From: Glandiceps talaboti
Lineage: Eukaryota > Hemichordata > Enteropneusta > Spengelidae
DNA length: 64,000 nt
NCBI RefSeq assembly: GCF_964340395.1
Contig: NW_027554292.1
Coordinates: 124,001-188,000, forward strand
Reading direction: 5' to 3'
Positions within the stretch are counted from its first letter, which is position 1. Every line of letters starts with the position of its first letter. The notes under the pieces were generated by a model that made no database searches, had not been told where the DNA came from, and worked only from the letters and a program-made list of their open reading frames with translations. Below are positions 1 through 10,153 of the stretch, piece after piece. Made by a program: the position numbers and the translations under genes.

Positions 1-551
1 GACTGGTTTGGAATTGTTTTGGACAGGTTTGCACAGGTTTGCACAGGTTTTGATCGGTTTTGACTTGCTTGCATTGGTTTTGGACCGGATTTGACCAGTT
101 TTGACTCAGTTTTAACTGGTTTAAAAATGGTTTTGGATAGGTTTGGACAGGTTTTGACTGGTTTTGAATGGTCTTGGACAGGTTTTGACTGGTTTTGACC
201 AGTTTTGACCAGTTTTGACAGTTTTTGACCCATTTAGACCAGTTTTGACAGGTTTTGACAGGTTTTGACAAGTTTTGATGGGTTTTGACGGGTTTTGAGT
301 TGTTTGCACCTATTTTTGACCGGTTTGGACCGGTTTGACAGGTTTGCACAGGTTTTGACCAGTTTTCACTTGTTTTAAACCGGTTTGCGACAGGTTTTGA
401 CCAGTTTTGATCAATTTTGACCGGTTTTAAACATGTGTTGACTGGTTTTGATCGGTTTTGACTTGTTTGCACCAGTTTTGGACTGGTTTCGATAGGTTTC
501 GACAGGTTTTAACCGTTTTAAACCGGTTTTGACCAGTTTTGATCAGTTTTG

Positions 552-568
552 ACCGGTTTTAAACCGGT
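552..568. repeat. Short inverted repeat within units (exemplar)
   Basis: ACCGGTTT, one T, then AAACCGGT: perfect 8-bp arms around one central base. It arises where a ggttttaaacc 11-mer sits between two CCGG junctions. The same 17-bp string recurs throughout the array, for example at the start of many gttgactgg tracts, and shorter forms (aaaccggttt, a perfect 10-bp palindrome) are also frequent. It is listed once as an exemplar. Confidence 0.85.
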
Positions 569-1334
569 GTTGACTGGTTTTGATCAGTTTTGACTTTTTT
601 GCACTGGTTTTGGTCCGTTTTGGATAGGTTTTGGACCGGTTTGGACCGGTTTTGACAGGTTTGGACAGGTTTTGACAAGTTTTGACTCGTTTTGACGGGT
701 TTTGATTTGTTTGCACCTATTTGGGACAGGTTTGGATAGGTTTTTGACCGGTTTGGAGCGGTTTGACCTGTTTGCACAGGTTTTGACCAGTTTTCACTGG
801 TTTTAAACCGGTTTGCCACAGGTTTTGACCAGTTTTGATCAGTTTTGATCGGTTTTAAACCGGTGTTGACTGGTTTTGATCAGTTTTGACTTGTTTGCAC
901 TGGTTTTGGACCAGTTTGGATTGGTTTTCGACCGGTTTTGAAAGGTTTGGACAGGTTTTGACAAGTTTTGATCGGTTCTGACGTGTTTTGAGTTGTTTGC
1001 ACCTATTTTTGACCGGTTTGGACCGGTTTGACAGGTTTGCACAGGTTTTGACCTGTTTTCACTGGTTTTTAACTGGTTTGCGACAGGTTTTGACCAGTTT
1101 TGATCAGGTTTGACCGGTTTTAAACCGGTGTTGACTGGTTTTAATCGGTTTTGACTTGTTTTCACCAGTTTTGGAATGGTTTCGATAGGTTTCGACAGGT
1201 TTGAACCAGTTTTGACAGGTTTTGACCAGTTTTGATCTGTTTTCACCTGTTTATAACCAATTTGGAAGGTTTTGACCGATATTGACTCATTTTCACCAGT
1301 TTTGGTCCGCCTTGGATAGGTTTTCGACCGGTTT

Positions 1335-1494
1335 GGACCGTTTGGACAGGTTTGCACAGGTTTTGACTCATTTAAACCTGTACAGAACAGGTTTGGACAG
1401 GTGTCGACCTGTTTGGACCGTTTTTACAGGTTTGCACAGGTTTTGACTCATTTAAACCTGTACAGAACAGGTTTGGACAGGTGTCGACCGGTTT
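1335..1494 (+). repeat. 80-bp tandem doublet in the HOR core
   Basis: The segment with gactcatttaaacctg occurs at 1371 and again at 1451, exactly 80 bp later, with the same flanks apart from tttggacagg versus tttttacagg. Singles are found in most HORs up to 12.3 kb and at 14.7, 17.5, 19.2, 20.3 and 52.5 kb. A doublet with the same 80-bp spacing appears in most HORs from 13.5 kb onward. There the first copy is marked by gcacatg and gtccacc and the second by gcacagg and gtcgatcgg, so that doublet is a distinct and later HOR subtype. Confidence 0.85.
1374..1394. repeat. Conserved inverted repeat in the HOR core (exemplar)
   Basis: AAACCTGT and ACAGGTTT form perfect 8-bp arms separated by five bases (ACAGA). 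The left arm with the spacer also contains the self-complementary octamer ctgtacag. The element is present upstream of almost every L1, once or twice, and is broken in one copy near 11231-11249, where it reads aaacatatacagaactgg. It could form a small hairpin or bind a dimeric protein. Neither is shown by the sequence. Confidence 0.8.
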
Positions 1495-1512
1495 GCGGTT
1501 TGGTCGGGTTTT

Positions 1513-1548
1513 GACAGTATTGTTTATGTTTTAACTAATTATGATCGG
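1513..1548 (+). repeat. L1 landmark, first of 42 copies
   Basis: The string starts gacagtattgtttatg and continues through ttaactaattatgatcgg. It is the most A+T-rich and least decamer-like piece of the array, and it breaks the ten-base phase. All 42 positions are given in the summary. Most copies read identically over about 36 bp. Exceptions seen: 49070 has tattattt; 12360 and 14789 keep only the first half because a deletion joins them to L2. On the minus strand this element holds stop triplets in the neighbourhood of ttagttaa, so no open frame of the usual kind crosses it. Confidence 0.92.
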
Positions 1549-3260
1549 ATTTGACTGGTTTAAAACCGGTATGGACAGGTTTTGACCTTTTTTTCTTGTT
1601 TGCAATGGTTTTGGACCGGTTTGGACAGGTTGTGACCGGTTTGGAATGGTTTTGGACAGGTTTGGACCGGTTTGGACAGGTTTTGGACCGGTTTTGATAT
1701 GTTTGCACAGGTTTTGACCAGTTTTGATCAGTTTTGACCGGTTTAAAACCAGTGTTGACTGGTTTTGATCAGTTTTGACTTGTTTGCACTGGTTTTCGAC
1801 CGGTTTGGACCGGTTTTGAAAGGTTTTGACAGGTTTTGACAAGTTTTGATCGGTTTTGACGGGTTTTGAGTTCTTTGCACCTATTTTTGACCGGTTTGGA
1901 CCGGTTTGACAGGTTTGCACTGGTTTTGACCAGATTTCACTGGTTTTAAACTGGTTTCGACTGGTTTTGACCAGTTTTCACTGGTTTTAAACCGGTTTGC
2001 GACAGGTTTTGACCAGTTTTGATCGGTTTTAAACCGGTGTTGACTGGTTTTGATCGGTTTTGACTTGTTTTCACCAGTTTTGGACTAGTTTCGATAGATT
2101 TCGAAAGGTTTGAACCAGTTTTGACAGGTTTTGACCAGTTTTGATCTGTTTTCACCAGTTTATAACCAATTTGGAAGGTTTTGACCGGTATTGACTCATT
2201 TTCACCAGTTTTGGTCCGCCTTGGATAGGTTTTCGACCGGTTTGGACCGTTTGGACAGGTTTGCACAGGTTTTGACTCATTTAAACCTGTACAGAACAGG
2301 TTTGGACAGGTGTCGACCGGTTTGCGGTTTGGTCGGGTTTTGACAGTATTGTTTATGTTTTAACTAATTATGATCGGATTTGACTGGTTTAAAACCGGTA
2401 TGGACAGGTTTTGACCTTTTTTGTCTTGTTTGCAATGGTTGTGGACCGGTTTGGACAGGTTGTGACCGGTTTGGAATGGTTTTGGACAGGTTTGGACCGG
2501 TTTGGACAGGTTTTGGACCGGTTTTGATATGTTTGCACAGGTTTTGACAAGTTTTGATCGGTTTTGACGGGTTTTGAGTTGTTTGCACCTATTTTTGACC
2601 GGTTTGGACCGGTTTGACCTGATTTCACTGGTTTTAAACCGGTTTGCGACAGGTTTTGACCAGTTTTGATAAGGTTTTAAACCGGTGTTGACTGGTTTTG
2701 AGCGGTTTTGACTTGTTTTCACCAGTTTTGGACTGGTTTCGATAGATTTCGAAAGGTTTGAACCAGTTTTGACAGGTTTTGACCAGTTTTGATCTGTTTT
2801 CACCTGTTTATAAACAATTTAGAAGGTTTTGACCGGTATTGACTCATTTTCACCAGTTTTGGTCCGCCTTGGATAGGTTTTCGACCGGTTTGGACCGTTT
2901 GGACAGGTTTGCACAGGTTTTGACTCATTTAAACCTGTACAGAACAGGTTTGGTCAGGTGTCGACCGGTTTGCGGTTTGGTCGGGTTTTGACAGTATTGT
3001 TTATGTTTTAACTAATTATGATCGGATTTGACTGGTTTAAAACCGGTATGGACAGGTTTTGACCTATTTTGTCTTGTTTGCAATGGTTTTGTTCCGGTTT
3101 GGACAGGTTGTGACCGGTTTGGAATGGTTTTGGACAGGTTTGGACCGGTTTGGACAGGTTTTGGACCGGTTTTGGTATGTTTGCACAGGTTTTGACCAGT
3201 TTTGATCTGTTTTGACCGGTTTAAAACCAGTGTTGACTGGTTTTGACTGGTTTTGACTCA

Positions 3261-3560
3261 TTTACATCGGGTATGGACTGGTTCGGAAAGGTTTTGACTG
3301 GTTTGGAATTGTTTTGGACAGGTTTGCACAGGTTTGCACAGGTTTTGATCGATTTTGACTTGCTTGCATTGGTTTTGGACCGGATTTGACCAGGTTTGAC
3401 TCAGTTTTAACTGGTTTAAAAATGGTTTTGGATAGGTTTGGACAGGTTTTGACTGGTTTTGAATGGTCTTGGACAGGTTTTGACTGGTTTTGACCAGTTT
3501 TGAACAGTTTTGACAGTTTTACGACCCATTTAGACCAGTTTTGACAGGTTTGGACAGGTT
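3261..3560 (+). repeat. L2 block (exemplar of nine)
   Basis: This block begins tttacatcgg, then has tggactggttcggaaagg, a doubled gcacaggttt, a stretch containing aactggtttaaaaatgg, and the rare string cgacccatttagacc near its end. L2 starts are at 3261, 4939, 5716, 12397, 14826, 17896, 20510, 52836 and 57923. It sits downstream of L1 in only some HORs, so there are at least two HOR types. Between 21 and 52 kb the tttacatcgg landmark was not seen, although a piece of its right end (cgacccatttagacc) persists there. Confidence 0.82.
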
Positions 3561-4678
3561 TGGACCAGTTTTGACCAGTTTTCACTTGGTTTTCGACCGG
3601 TTTGGACCGGTTTTGAAAGGTTTTGACAGGTTTTGACAAGTTTTGATGGGTTTTGAGTTGTTTGCACCTATTTTTGACCGGTTTGGACCGGTTTGACAGG
3701 TTTGCACAGGTTTTGACCAGTTTTCACTTGTTTTAAACCGGTTTGCGAAAGGTTTTGACCAGTTTTGATCTGTTTTGACCGGTTTTAAACCTGTGTTGAC
3801 TGGTTTTGATCGGTTTTGACTTGTTTGCACTGGTTTTGGACTGGTTTCGATAGGTTTCGACAGGTTTGAACCGGTTTAAACCGGTGTTGACTGGTTTTGA
3901 TCAGTTTTGACTTGTTTGCACTGGTTTTGGACTGGTTTGGATAGGTTTTGGACCGGTTTGGACCGGTTTTGACAGGTTTGGACAGGTTTTGACGGGTTTT
4001 GAGTTGTTTGCACCTATTTTGGACAGGTTTGGATAGGTTTAAACCGGTTTGCGACAGGTTTTGACCAGTTTTGATCAGTTTTGATCGGTTTTAAACCGGT
4101 GTTGACTGGTTTTGATCAGTTTTGACTTTTTTGCACTGGTTTTGGACCAGTTTGGAATTGTTTTCGACCGGTTTGGACAGGTTTTGAAAGGTTTGGACAG
4201 GTTTTGACAAGTTTGGATCGGTTTTGACGGGTTTTGAGTTGTTTGCACCTATTTTTGACCGGTTTTGACCGGTTTGACAGGTTTCAACAGATTTTGACCA
4301 GTTTTAACTGGTTTTAAACTGGTTTGCGACAGGCTTTGACCAGTTTTGATCAGGTTTGACCGGTTTTAAACCGGTGTTGACTGGTTTTGATCGGTTTTGA
4401 CTTGTTTTCACCAGTTTTGGAATGGTTTCGATAGTTTTCGACAGGTTTGAACCAGTTTTGACAGGTTTTGACCAGTTTTGATCTGTTTTCACCTGTTTAT
4501 AACCAATTTGGAAGGTTTTGACCGATATTGACTCATTTTCACCAGTTTTGGTCCGCCTCGGATAGGTTTTCGACCGGTTTGGACCGTTTGGACAGGTTTG
4601 CACAGGTTTTGACTCATTTAAACCTGTACAGAACAGGTTTGGACAGGTGTCGACCGGTTTGCGGTTTGGTCGGGTTTT

Positions 4679-7044
4679 GACAGTATTGTTTATGTTTTAA
4701 CTAATTATGATCGGATTTGACTGGTTTAAAACCGGTATGGACAGGTTTTGACCTTTTTTGTCTTGTTTGCATAGGTTTGGACAGGTTGTGACCGGTTTGG
4801 AATGGTTTTGGACAGGTTTGGACCGGTTTGGACAGGTTTTGGACCGGTTTTGATATGTTTGCACAGGTTTTGACCAGTTTTGATCTGTTTTGACCGGTTT
4901 AAAACCAGTGTTGACTGGTTTTGACTGGTTTTGACTCATTTACATCGGGTATGGACTGGTTCGGAAAGGTTTTGATTGGTTTGGAATTGTTTTGGACAGG
5001 TTTGCACAGGTTTGCACAGGTTTTGATCGATTTTGACTTGCTTGCATTGGTTTTGGACCGGATTTGACCAGTTTTGACTCAGTTTTAACTGGTTTAAAAA
5101 TGGTTTTGGATAGGTTTGGACAGGTTTTGACTGGTTTTCACTTGGTTTTCGACCGGTTTGGACCGGTTTTGAAAGGTTTTGACAGGTTTTGACAAGTTTT
5201 GATGTGTTTTGAGTTGTTTGCACATATTTTTGACCGGTTTGGACCGGTTTGACAGGTTTGCACAGGTTTTGACCAGTTTTCACTGGTTTTAAACCGGTTT
5301 GCGACAGGTTTTGACCAGTATTGATCAGTTTTGACCGGTTTTAAACCTGTGTTGACTGGTTTTGATCGGTTTTGACTTGTTTGCACCAGTTTTGGACTGG
5401 TTTCGATAGGTTTCGACAGGTTTGAACTGGTTTTGACAGGTTTTGACCAGTTTTGATCAGTTTTGACCGGTTTTAAACCGGTGTTGACTGGTTTTGATCA
5501 GTTTTGACTTGTTTGCACTGGTTTTGGACTGGTTTGGATAGGTTTTGGACCGGTTTGGACCGCTTTTGACAGGTTTGGACAGGTTTTGACGGGTTTTGAG
5601 TTGTTTGCACCTATTTTGGACCGGTTTTGATATGTTTGCACAGGTTTTGACCAGTTTTGATCTGTTTTGACCGGTTTAAAACCAGTGTTGACTGGTTTTG
5701 ACTGGTTTTGACTCATTTACATCGGGTATGGACTGGTTCGGAAAGGTTTTGATTGGTTTGGAATTGTTTTGGACAGGTTTGCACAGGTTTGCACAGGTTT
5801 TGATCGATTTTGACTTGCTTGCATTGGTTTTGGACCGGATTTGACCAGTTTTGACTCAGTTTTAACTGGTTTAAAAATGGTTTTGGATAGGTTTGGACAG
5901 GTTTTGACTGGTTTTCACTTGGTTTTCGACCGGTTTGGACCGGTTTTGAAAGGTTTTGACAGGTTTTGACAAGTTTTGATGTGTTTTGAGTTGTTTGCAC
6001 CTATTTTTGACCGGTTTGGACCGGTTTGACAGGTTTGCACAGGTTTTGACCAGTTTTCACTGGTTTTAAACCGGTTTGCGACAGGTTTTGACCAGTATTG
6101 ATCAGTTTTGACCGGTTTTAAACCTGTGTTGACTGGTTTTGATCGGTTTTGACTTGTTTGCACCAGTTTTGGACTGGTTTCGATAGGTTTCGACAGGTTT
6201 GAACTGGTTTTGACAGGTTTTGACCAGTTTTGATCAGTTTTGACCGGTTTTAAACCGGTGTTGACTGGTTTTGATCAGTTTTGACTTGTTTGCACTGGTT
6301 TTGGACTGGTTTGGATAGGTTTTGGACCGGTTTGGACCGCTTTTGACAGGTTTGGACAGGTTTTGACGGGTTTTGAGTTGTTTGCACCTATTTTGGACAG
6401 GTTTGGATAGGTTTAAACCGGTTTGCGACAGGTTTTGACCAGTTTTGATCAGTTTTGATCGGTTTTAAACCGGTGTTGACTGGTTTTGATCAGTTTTGAC
6501 TTGTTTGCACTGGTTTTGGACCAGTTTGGATGGGTTTTCGACCGGTTTGGACAGGTTTTGAAAGGTTTGGACAGGTTTTGACAAGTTTTGATCGGTTTTG
6601 ACGGGTTTTGAGTTGTTTGCAACTATTTTTGACCGGTTTGGACCGGTTTGACAGGTTTTGCACAGATTTTGACCAGTTTTCACTGGTTTTAAACCGGTTT
6701 GCGACAGGTTTTGACCAGTTTTGATCGGTTTTAAACCGGTGTTGACTGGTTTTGATCGGTTTTGACTTGTTTTCACCAGTTTTGGACTGGTTTCGATAGA
6801 TTTCGACAGGTTTGAACCAGTTTTGACAGGTTTTGACCAGTTTCGATTTTTTTTTCACCTGTTTATAACCAATTTGGAAGGTTTTGACCGGTATTGACTC
6901 ATTTTCACCAGTTTTGGTCCGCCTTGGATAGGTTTTCGACCGGTTTGGACCGTTTGGACAGGTTTGCACAGGTTTTGACTCATTTAAACCTGTACAGAAC
7001 AGGTTTGGACAGGTGTCGACCGGTTTGCGGTTTGGTCGGGTTTT
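4679..7044 (+). repeat. HOR segment of 2366 bp containing a 777-bp tandem duplication
   Basis: This segment is longer than its neighbours because it contains the 777-bp duplication listed separately. The remainder (about 6391-7044) is a decamer tract leading into a standard single-copy core. It includes a locally T-rich variant at 6843-6857 (gattttttttttcacc), an apparent expansion of the normal gatctgttttcacc. Confidence 0.82.
4837..6390 (+). repeat. 777-bp tandem duplication
   Basis: Copy 1 is 4837-5613 and copy 2 is 5614-6390. Both run from ttttggaccggttttg, through gatatg and the L2 block (4939 and 5716), to gcacctattttggac. The two ends share ttttggac, so the junction lies in short homology at the same unit register. 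The copies are almost identical; one difference seen is gcacatattttt (5220) against gcacctattttt (5997). The duplication is therefore recent relative to the surrounding divergence. Confidence 0.88.
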
Positions 7045-8445
7045 GACAGTATTGTTTATGTTTTAACTAATTATGATCGGATTTGACTGGTTTAAAACCG
7101 GTATGGACAGGTTTTGACCTATTTTGTCTTGTTTGCAATGGTTGTGGACCGGTTTGGACAGGTTGTGACCGGTTTGGAATGGTTTTGGACAGGTTGTGAC
7201 CGGTTTCGACAGGTTTTGGACCGGTTTTGGTATGTTTGCACAGGTTTTGAAAAGTTTTGATCAGTTTTGACCGGTTTAAAACCAGTGTTGACTGGTTTTG
7301 ATCAGTTTTGACTTGTTTGCACTGGTTTTCGACCGGTATGGACCGGTTTTGAAAGGTTTGGACAGGTTTTGTCAGGTTTTGATCGGTTTTGACGGGTTTT
7401 GAGTTGTTTGCACCTATTTTTGACCGGTTTGGACCGGTTTGACAGGTTTGCACAGGTTTTGACCAGTTTTCACTTGTTTTAAACCGGTTTGCGACAGGTT
7501 TTGACCAGTTTTGATCAGTTTTGACCGGTTTTAAACCTGTGTTGACTTGTTTTGATCGGTTTTGACTTGTTTTCACCAGTTTTGGAATGGTTTCGATAGA
7601 TTTCGACAGGTTTGAACCAGTTTTGACAGGTTCTGACCCCTTTTGATCTGTTTTCACCTGTTTATAACCAATTTGGAAGGTTTTGACCGGTATTGACTCA
7701 TTTTCACCAATTTTGGTCCGCCTTGGATAAGTTTTTGACCGGTTTGGACCGTTGGGACAGGTTTGCACAGGTTTTGACTCATTTAAACCTGTACAGAACA
7801 GGTTTGGACAGGTTTCGATCGGTTTGCGGTTTGGTCGGGTTTTGACAGTATTGTTTATGTTTTAACTAATTATGATCGGATTTGACTGGTTTAAAACCGG
7901 TATGGACAGGTTTTGACCTTTTTTGTCTTGTTTGCAATGGTTGTGGACCGGTTTGGACAGGTTGTGACCGGTTTGGAATGGTTTTGGACAGGTTTGGACC
8001 GGTTTGGACAGGTTTTGGACCGGTTTTGATATGTTTGCACAGGTTTTGACCAGTTTTGATCAGTTTTGACCGGTTTAAAACCAGTGTTGACTGGTTTTGA
8101 TAAGTTTTGACTTGTTTGCACTGGTTTTCGACGGGTTTGGACCGGTTTTGAAAGGTTTGGACAGGTTTTGACAAGTTTTGATGGGTTTTGAGTTGTTTGC
8201 ACCTATTTTTGACCGGTTTGGACCGGTTTGACAGGTTTGCACAGGTGTTGACCAGTTTTCACTTGTTTTAAACCGGTTTGCGACATGTTTTGACCAATTT
8301 TGATCAGTTTTGACCGGTTTTAAACCTGTGTTGACTGGTTTTGATCCGTTTTGACTTATTTGCACCAGTTTTGGACTGGTTTCGATAGGTTTCGACAGGT
8401 TTGAACCGGTTTTGACAGGTTTTGACCAGTTTTGATCAGTTTTGA

Positions 8446-8980
8446 CCGGTTTTTAAAGGTTTGGACAGGATTTGACAAGTTTTGATCGGTTTTGACGGGT
8501 TTTGAGTTGTTTGCACCTATTTTTGACCGGTTTGGACCGGTTTGACAGGTTTGCACAGGTTTTGACCAGATTTCACTGGTTTTAAACCGGTTTACGACAG
8601 GTTTTGACCAGTTTTCACTGGTTTAAAACCGGTTTGCGACAGGTTTTGACCAGTTTTGATCGGTTTTAAACCGGTGTTGACTGGTTTTGATCAGTTTTGA
8701 CTTGTTTGCACTGGTTTTCGACCAGTTTTGACCGGTTTTTAAAGGTTTGGACAGGTTTTGACAAGTTTTGATCGGTTTTGACGGGTTTTGAGTTGTTTGC
8801 ACCTATTTTTGACCGGTTTGGACCGGTTTGACAGGTTTGCACAGGTTTTGACCAGATTTCACTGGTTTTAAACCGGTTTGCGACAGGTTTTGACCAGTTT
8901 TCACTGGTTTAAAACCGGTTTGCGACAGGTTTTGACCAGTTTTGATCGGTTTTAAACCGGTGTTGACTGGTTTTGATCGG
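8446..8980 (+). repeat. 286-bp tandem duplication
   Basis: The rare junction ccggtttttaaagg occurs at 8446 and 8732. The tracts that follow match unit for unit through gaccagatttcactgg and a doubled gcgacagg, with one clear change (ggtttacgacagg at 8587 against ggtttgcgacagg). The second copy departs at about 8970-8980, where gatcagttttg becomes gatcggttttg. Confidence 0.82.
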
Positions 8981-9838
8981 TTTTGACTTGTTTTCACCAG
9001 TTTTGGAATGGTTTCGATAGATTTCGACAGGTTTGAACCAGTTTTGACAGGTTCTGACCCCTTTTGATCTGTTTTCACCTGTTTATAACCAATTTTGCAG
9101 GTTTTGACCGGTATTGACTCATTTTCACCAATTTTGGTCCGCCTTGGATAAGTTTTTGACCGGTTTGGACCGTTGGGACAGGTTTGCACAGGTTTTGACT
9201 CATTTAAACCTGTACAGAACAGGTTTGGACAGGTGTCGATCGGTTTGCGGTTTGGTCGGGTTTTGACAGTATTGTTTATGTTTTAACTAATTATGATCGG
9301 ATTTGACTGGTTTAAAACCGGTATGGACAGGTTTTGACCTTTTTTGTCTTGTTTGCAATGGTTGTGGACCGGTTTGGACAGGTTGTGACCGGTTTGGAAT
9401 GGTTTTGGACAGGTTTGGACCGGTTTGGACAGGTTTTGGACCGGTTTTGATATGTTTGCACAGGTTTTGACCAGTTTTGATCAGTTTTGACCGGTTTAAA
9501 ACCAGTGTTGACTGGTTTTGATAAGTTTTGACTTGTTTGCACTGGTTTTCGACCGGTTTGGACCGGTTTTGAAAGGTTTGGACAGGTTTTGACAAGTTTT
9601 GATGGGTTTTGAGTTGTTTGCACCTATTTTTGACCGGTTTGGACCGGTTTGACACGTTTGCACAGGTGTTGACCAGTTTTCACTTGTTTTAAACCGGTTT
9701 GCGACATGTTTTGACCAGTTTTGATCAGTTTTGACCGGTTTTAAACCTGTGTTGACTGGTTTTGATCCGTTTTGACTTATTTGCACCAGTTTTGGACTGG
9801 TTTCCATAGGTTTCGACAGATTTGAACCGGTTTTGACA

Positions 9839-10153
9839 GGTTTTGACCAGTTTTGATCAGTTTTGACCGGTTTTAAACCGGTGTTGACTGGTTTTGATCA
9901 GTTTTGACTTGTTTGCACTGGTTTTGGACCGGTTTGGATAGGTTTTGGACCGGTTTGGACCGGTTTTGACATGTTTTGACAGGTTTTGACTGGTTTTGAG
10001 TTGTTTGCACCTATTTTGGACAGGTTTGGATAGGTTTAAACCGGTTTGCGACAGGTTTTGACAAGTTTTGATCGGTTTTGACGGGTTTTGAGTTGTTTGC
10101 ACGTATTTTTGACCGGTTTGGACCGGTTTGACAGGTTTGCACAGATTTTGACC
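9839..10153 (+). repeat. Reference stretch of the decamer, parsed unit by unit
   Basis: This stretch splits cleanly into 31 units: 24 of 10 bp, six of 11 bp (for example ggttttaaacc, ggttttggacc, ggtttgcgaca) and one of 9 bp (ggtttgaca). The total is 315 bp and the mean is 10.16 bp. Base counts are T 130, G 91, A 51 and C 43. Nineteen of the 31 units carry a run of at least four T, and nearly all the others carry three, always at the same place in the unit. Units differ mainly at the last four bases and first two bases, where ccgg, ccag, ctgg, cagg, tcgg, tcag and gggt/agtt alternate. The T-run is the best-kept part. Confidence 0.93.

Larger units (their letters stand above)
1..1512 (+). repeat. 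Left edge of array: partial L2-type HOR followed by decamer tract
   Basis: Positions 1 to about 250 match the block that follows L2 elsewhere (compare 3296-3545, offset 3295), including the unusual tttaaaaatggttttggata run. The window therefore opens inside an HOR. Ordinary decamer variants follow to about 1240, and then the conserved core begins (Tttcacctg/ttataaccaa at 1241-1260). It leads through the duplicated 80-bp element into the first L1 at 1513. Nothing non-repetitive was seen. Confidence 0.85.
1513..4678 (+). repeat. HOR segments 1-3 (829, 648 and 1689 bp)
   Basis: Three L1-bounded segments start at 1513, 2342 and 2990. The first two share order and content. The second is shorter because a tract after gatatgtttgcacagg is missing and the sequence passes straight to gacaagttttgatcgg. 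The third includes an L2 block at 3261 and a decamer tract before the next core near 4480. Minor differences between L1 copies, such as ccttttttt versus ccttttttg and caatggtttt versus caatggttgt, show older divergence than in the right half of the window. Confidence 0.85.

Noticed and set aside
1570-1600. Pol III-type small RNA ending at the T6 run after L1
   Set aside because: ccttttttg could stop Pol III, but no A box was seen upstream, and ggtttcgac tracts differ from the B box GGTTCGA by an extra T. No tRNA-like fold was recognised.
3500-3560. Transposon remnant in the L2 block (cgacccatttagacc strings)
   Set aside because: No terminal inverted repeats, target duplications, poly-A tail or coding trace. 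The strings are still bounded by decamers and look like diverged units.
7067-7768. Minus-strand frame of 233 codons and over a hundred shorter ones as protein genes
   Set aside because: The minus-strand unit lacks stop triplets, so long frames are expected by composition. Starts and ends fall at random unit variants, frames overlap in two registers, and near-identical HORs carry frames of different length. No signal peptide, domain or codon pattern was seen.
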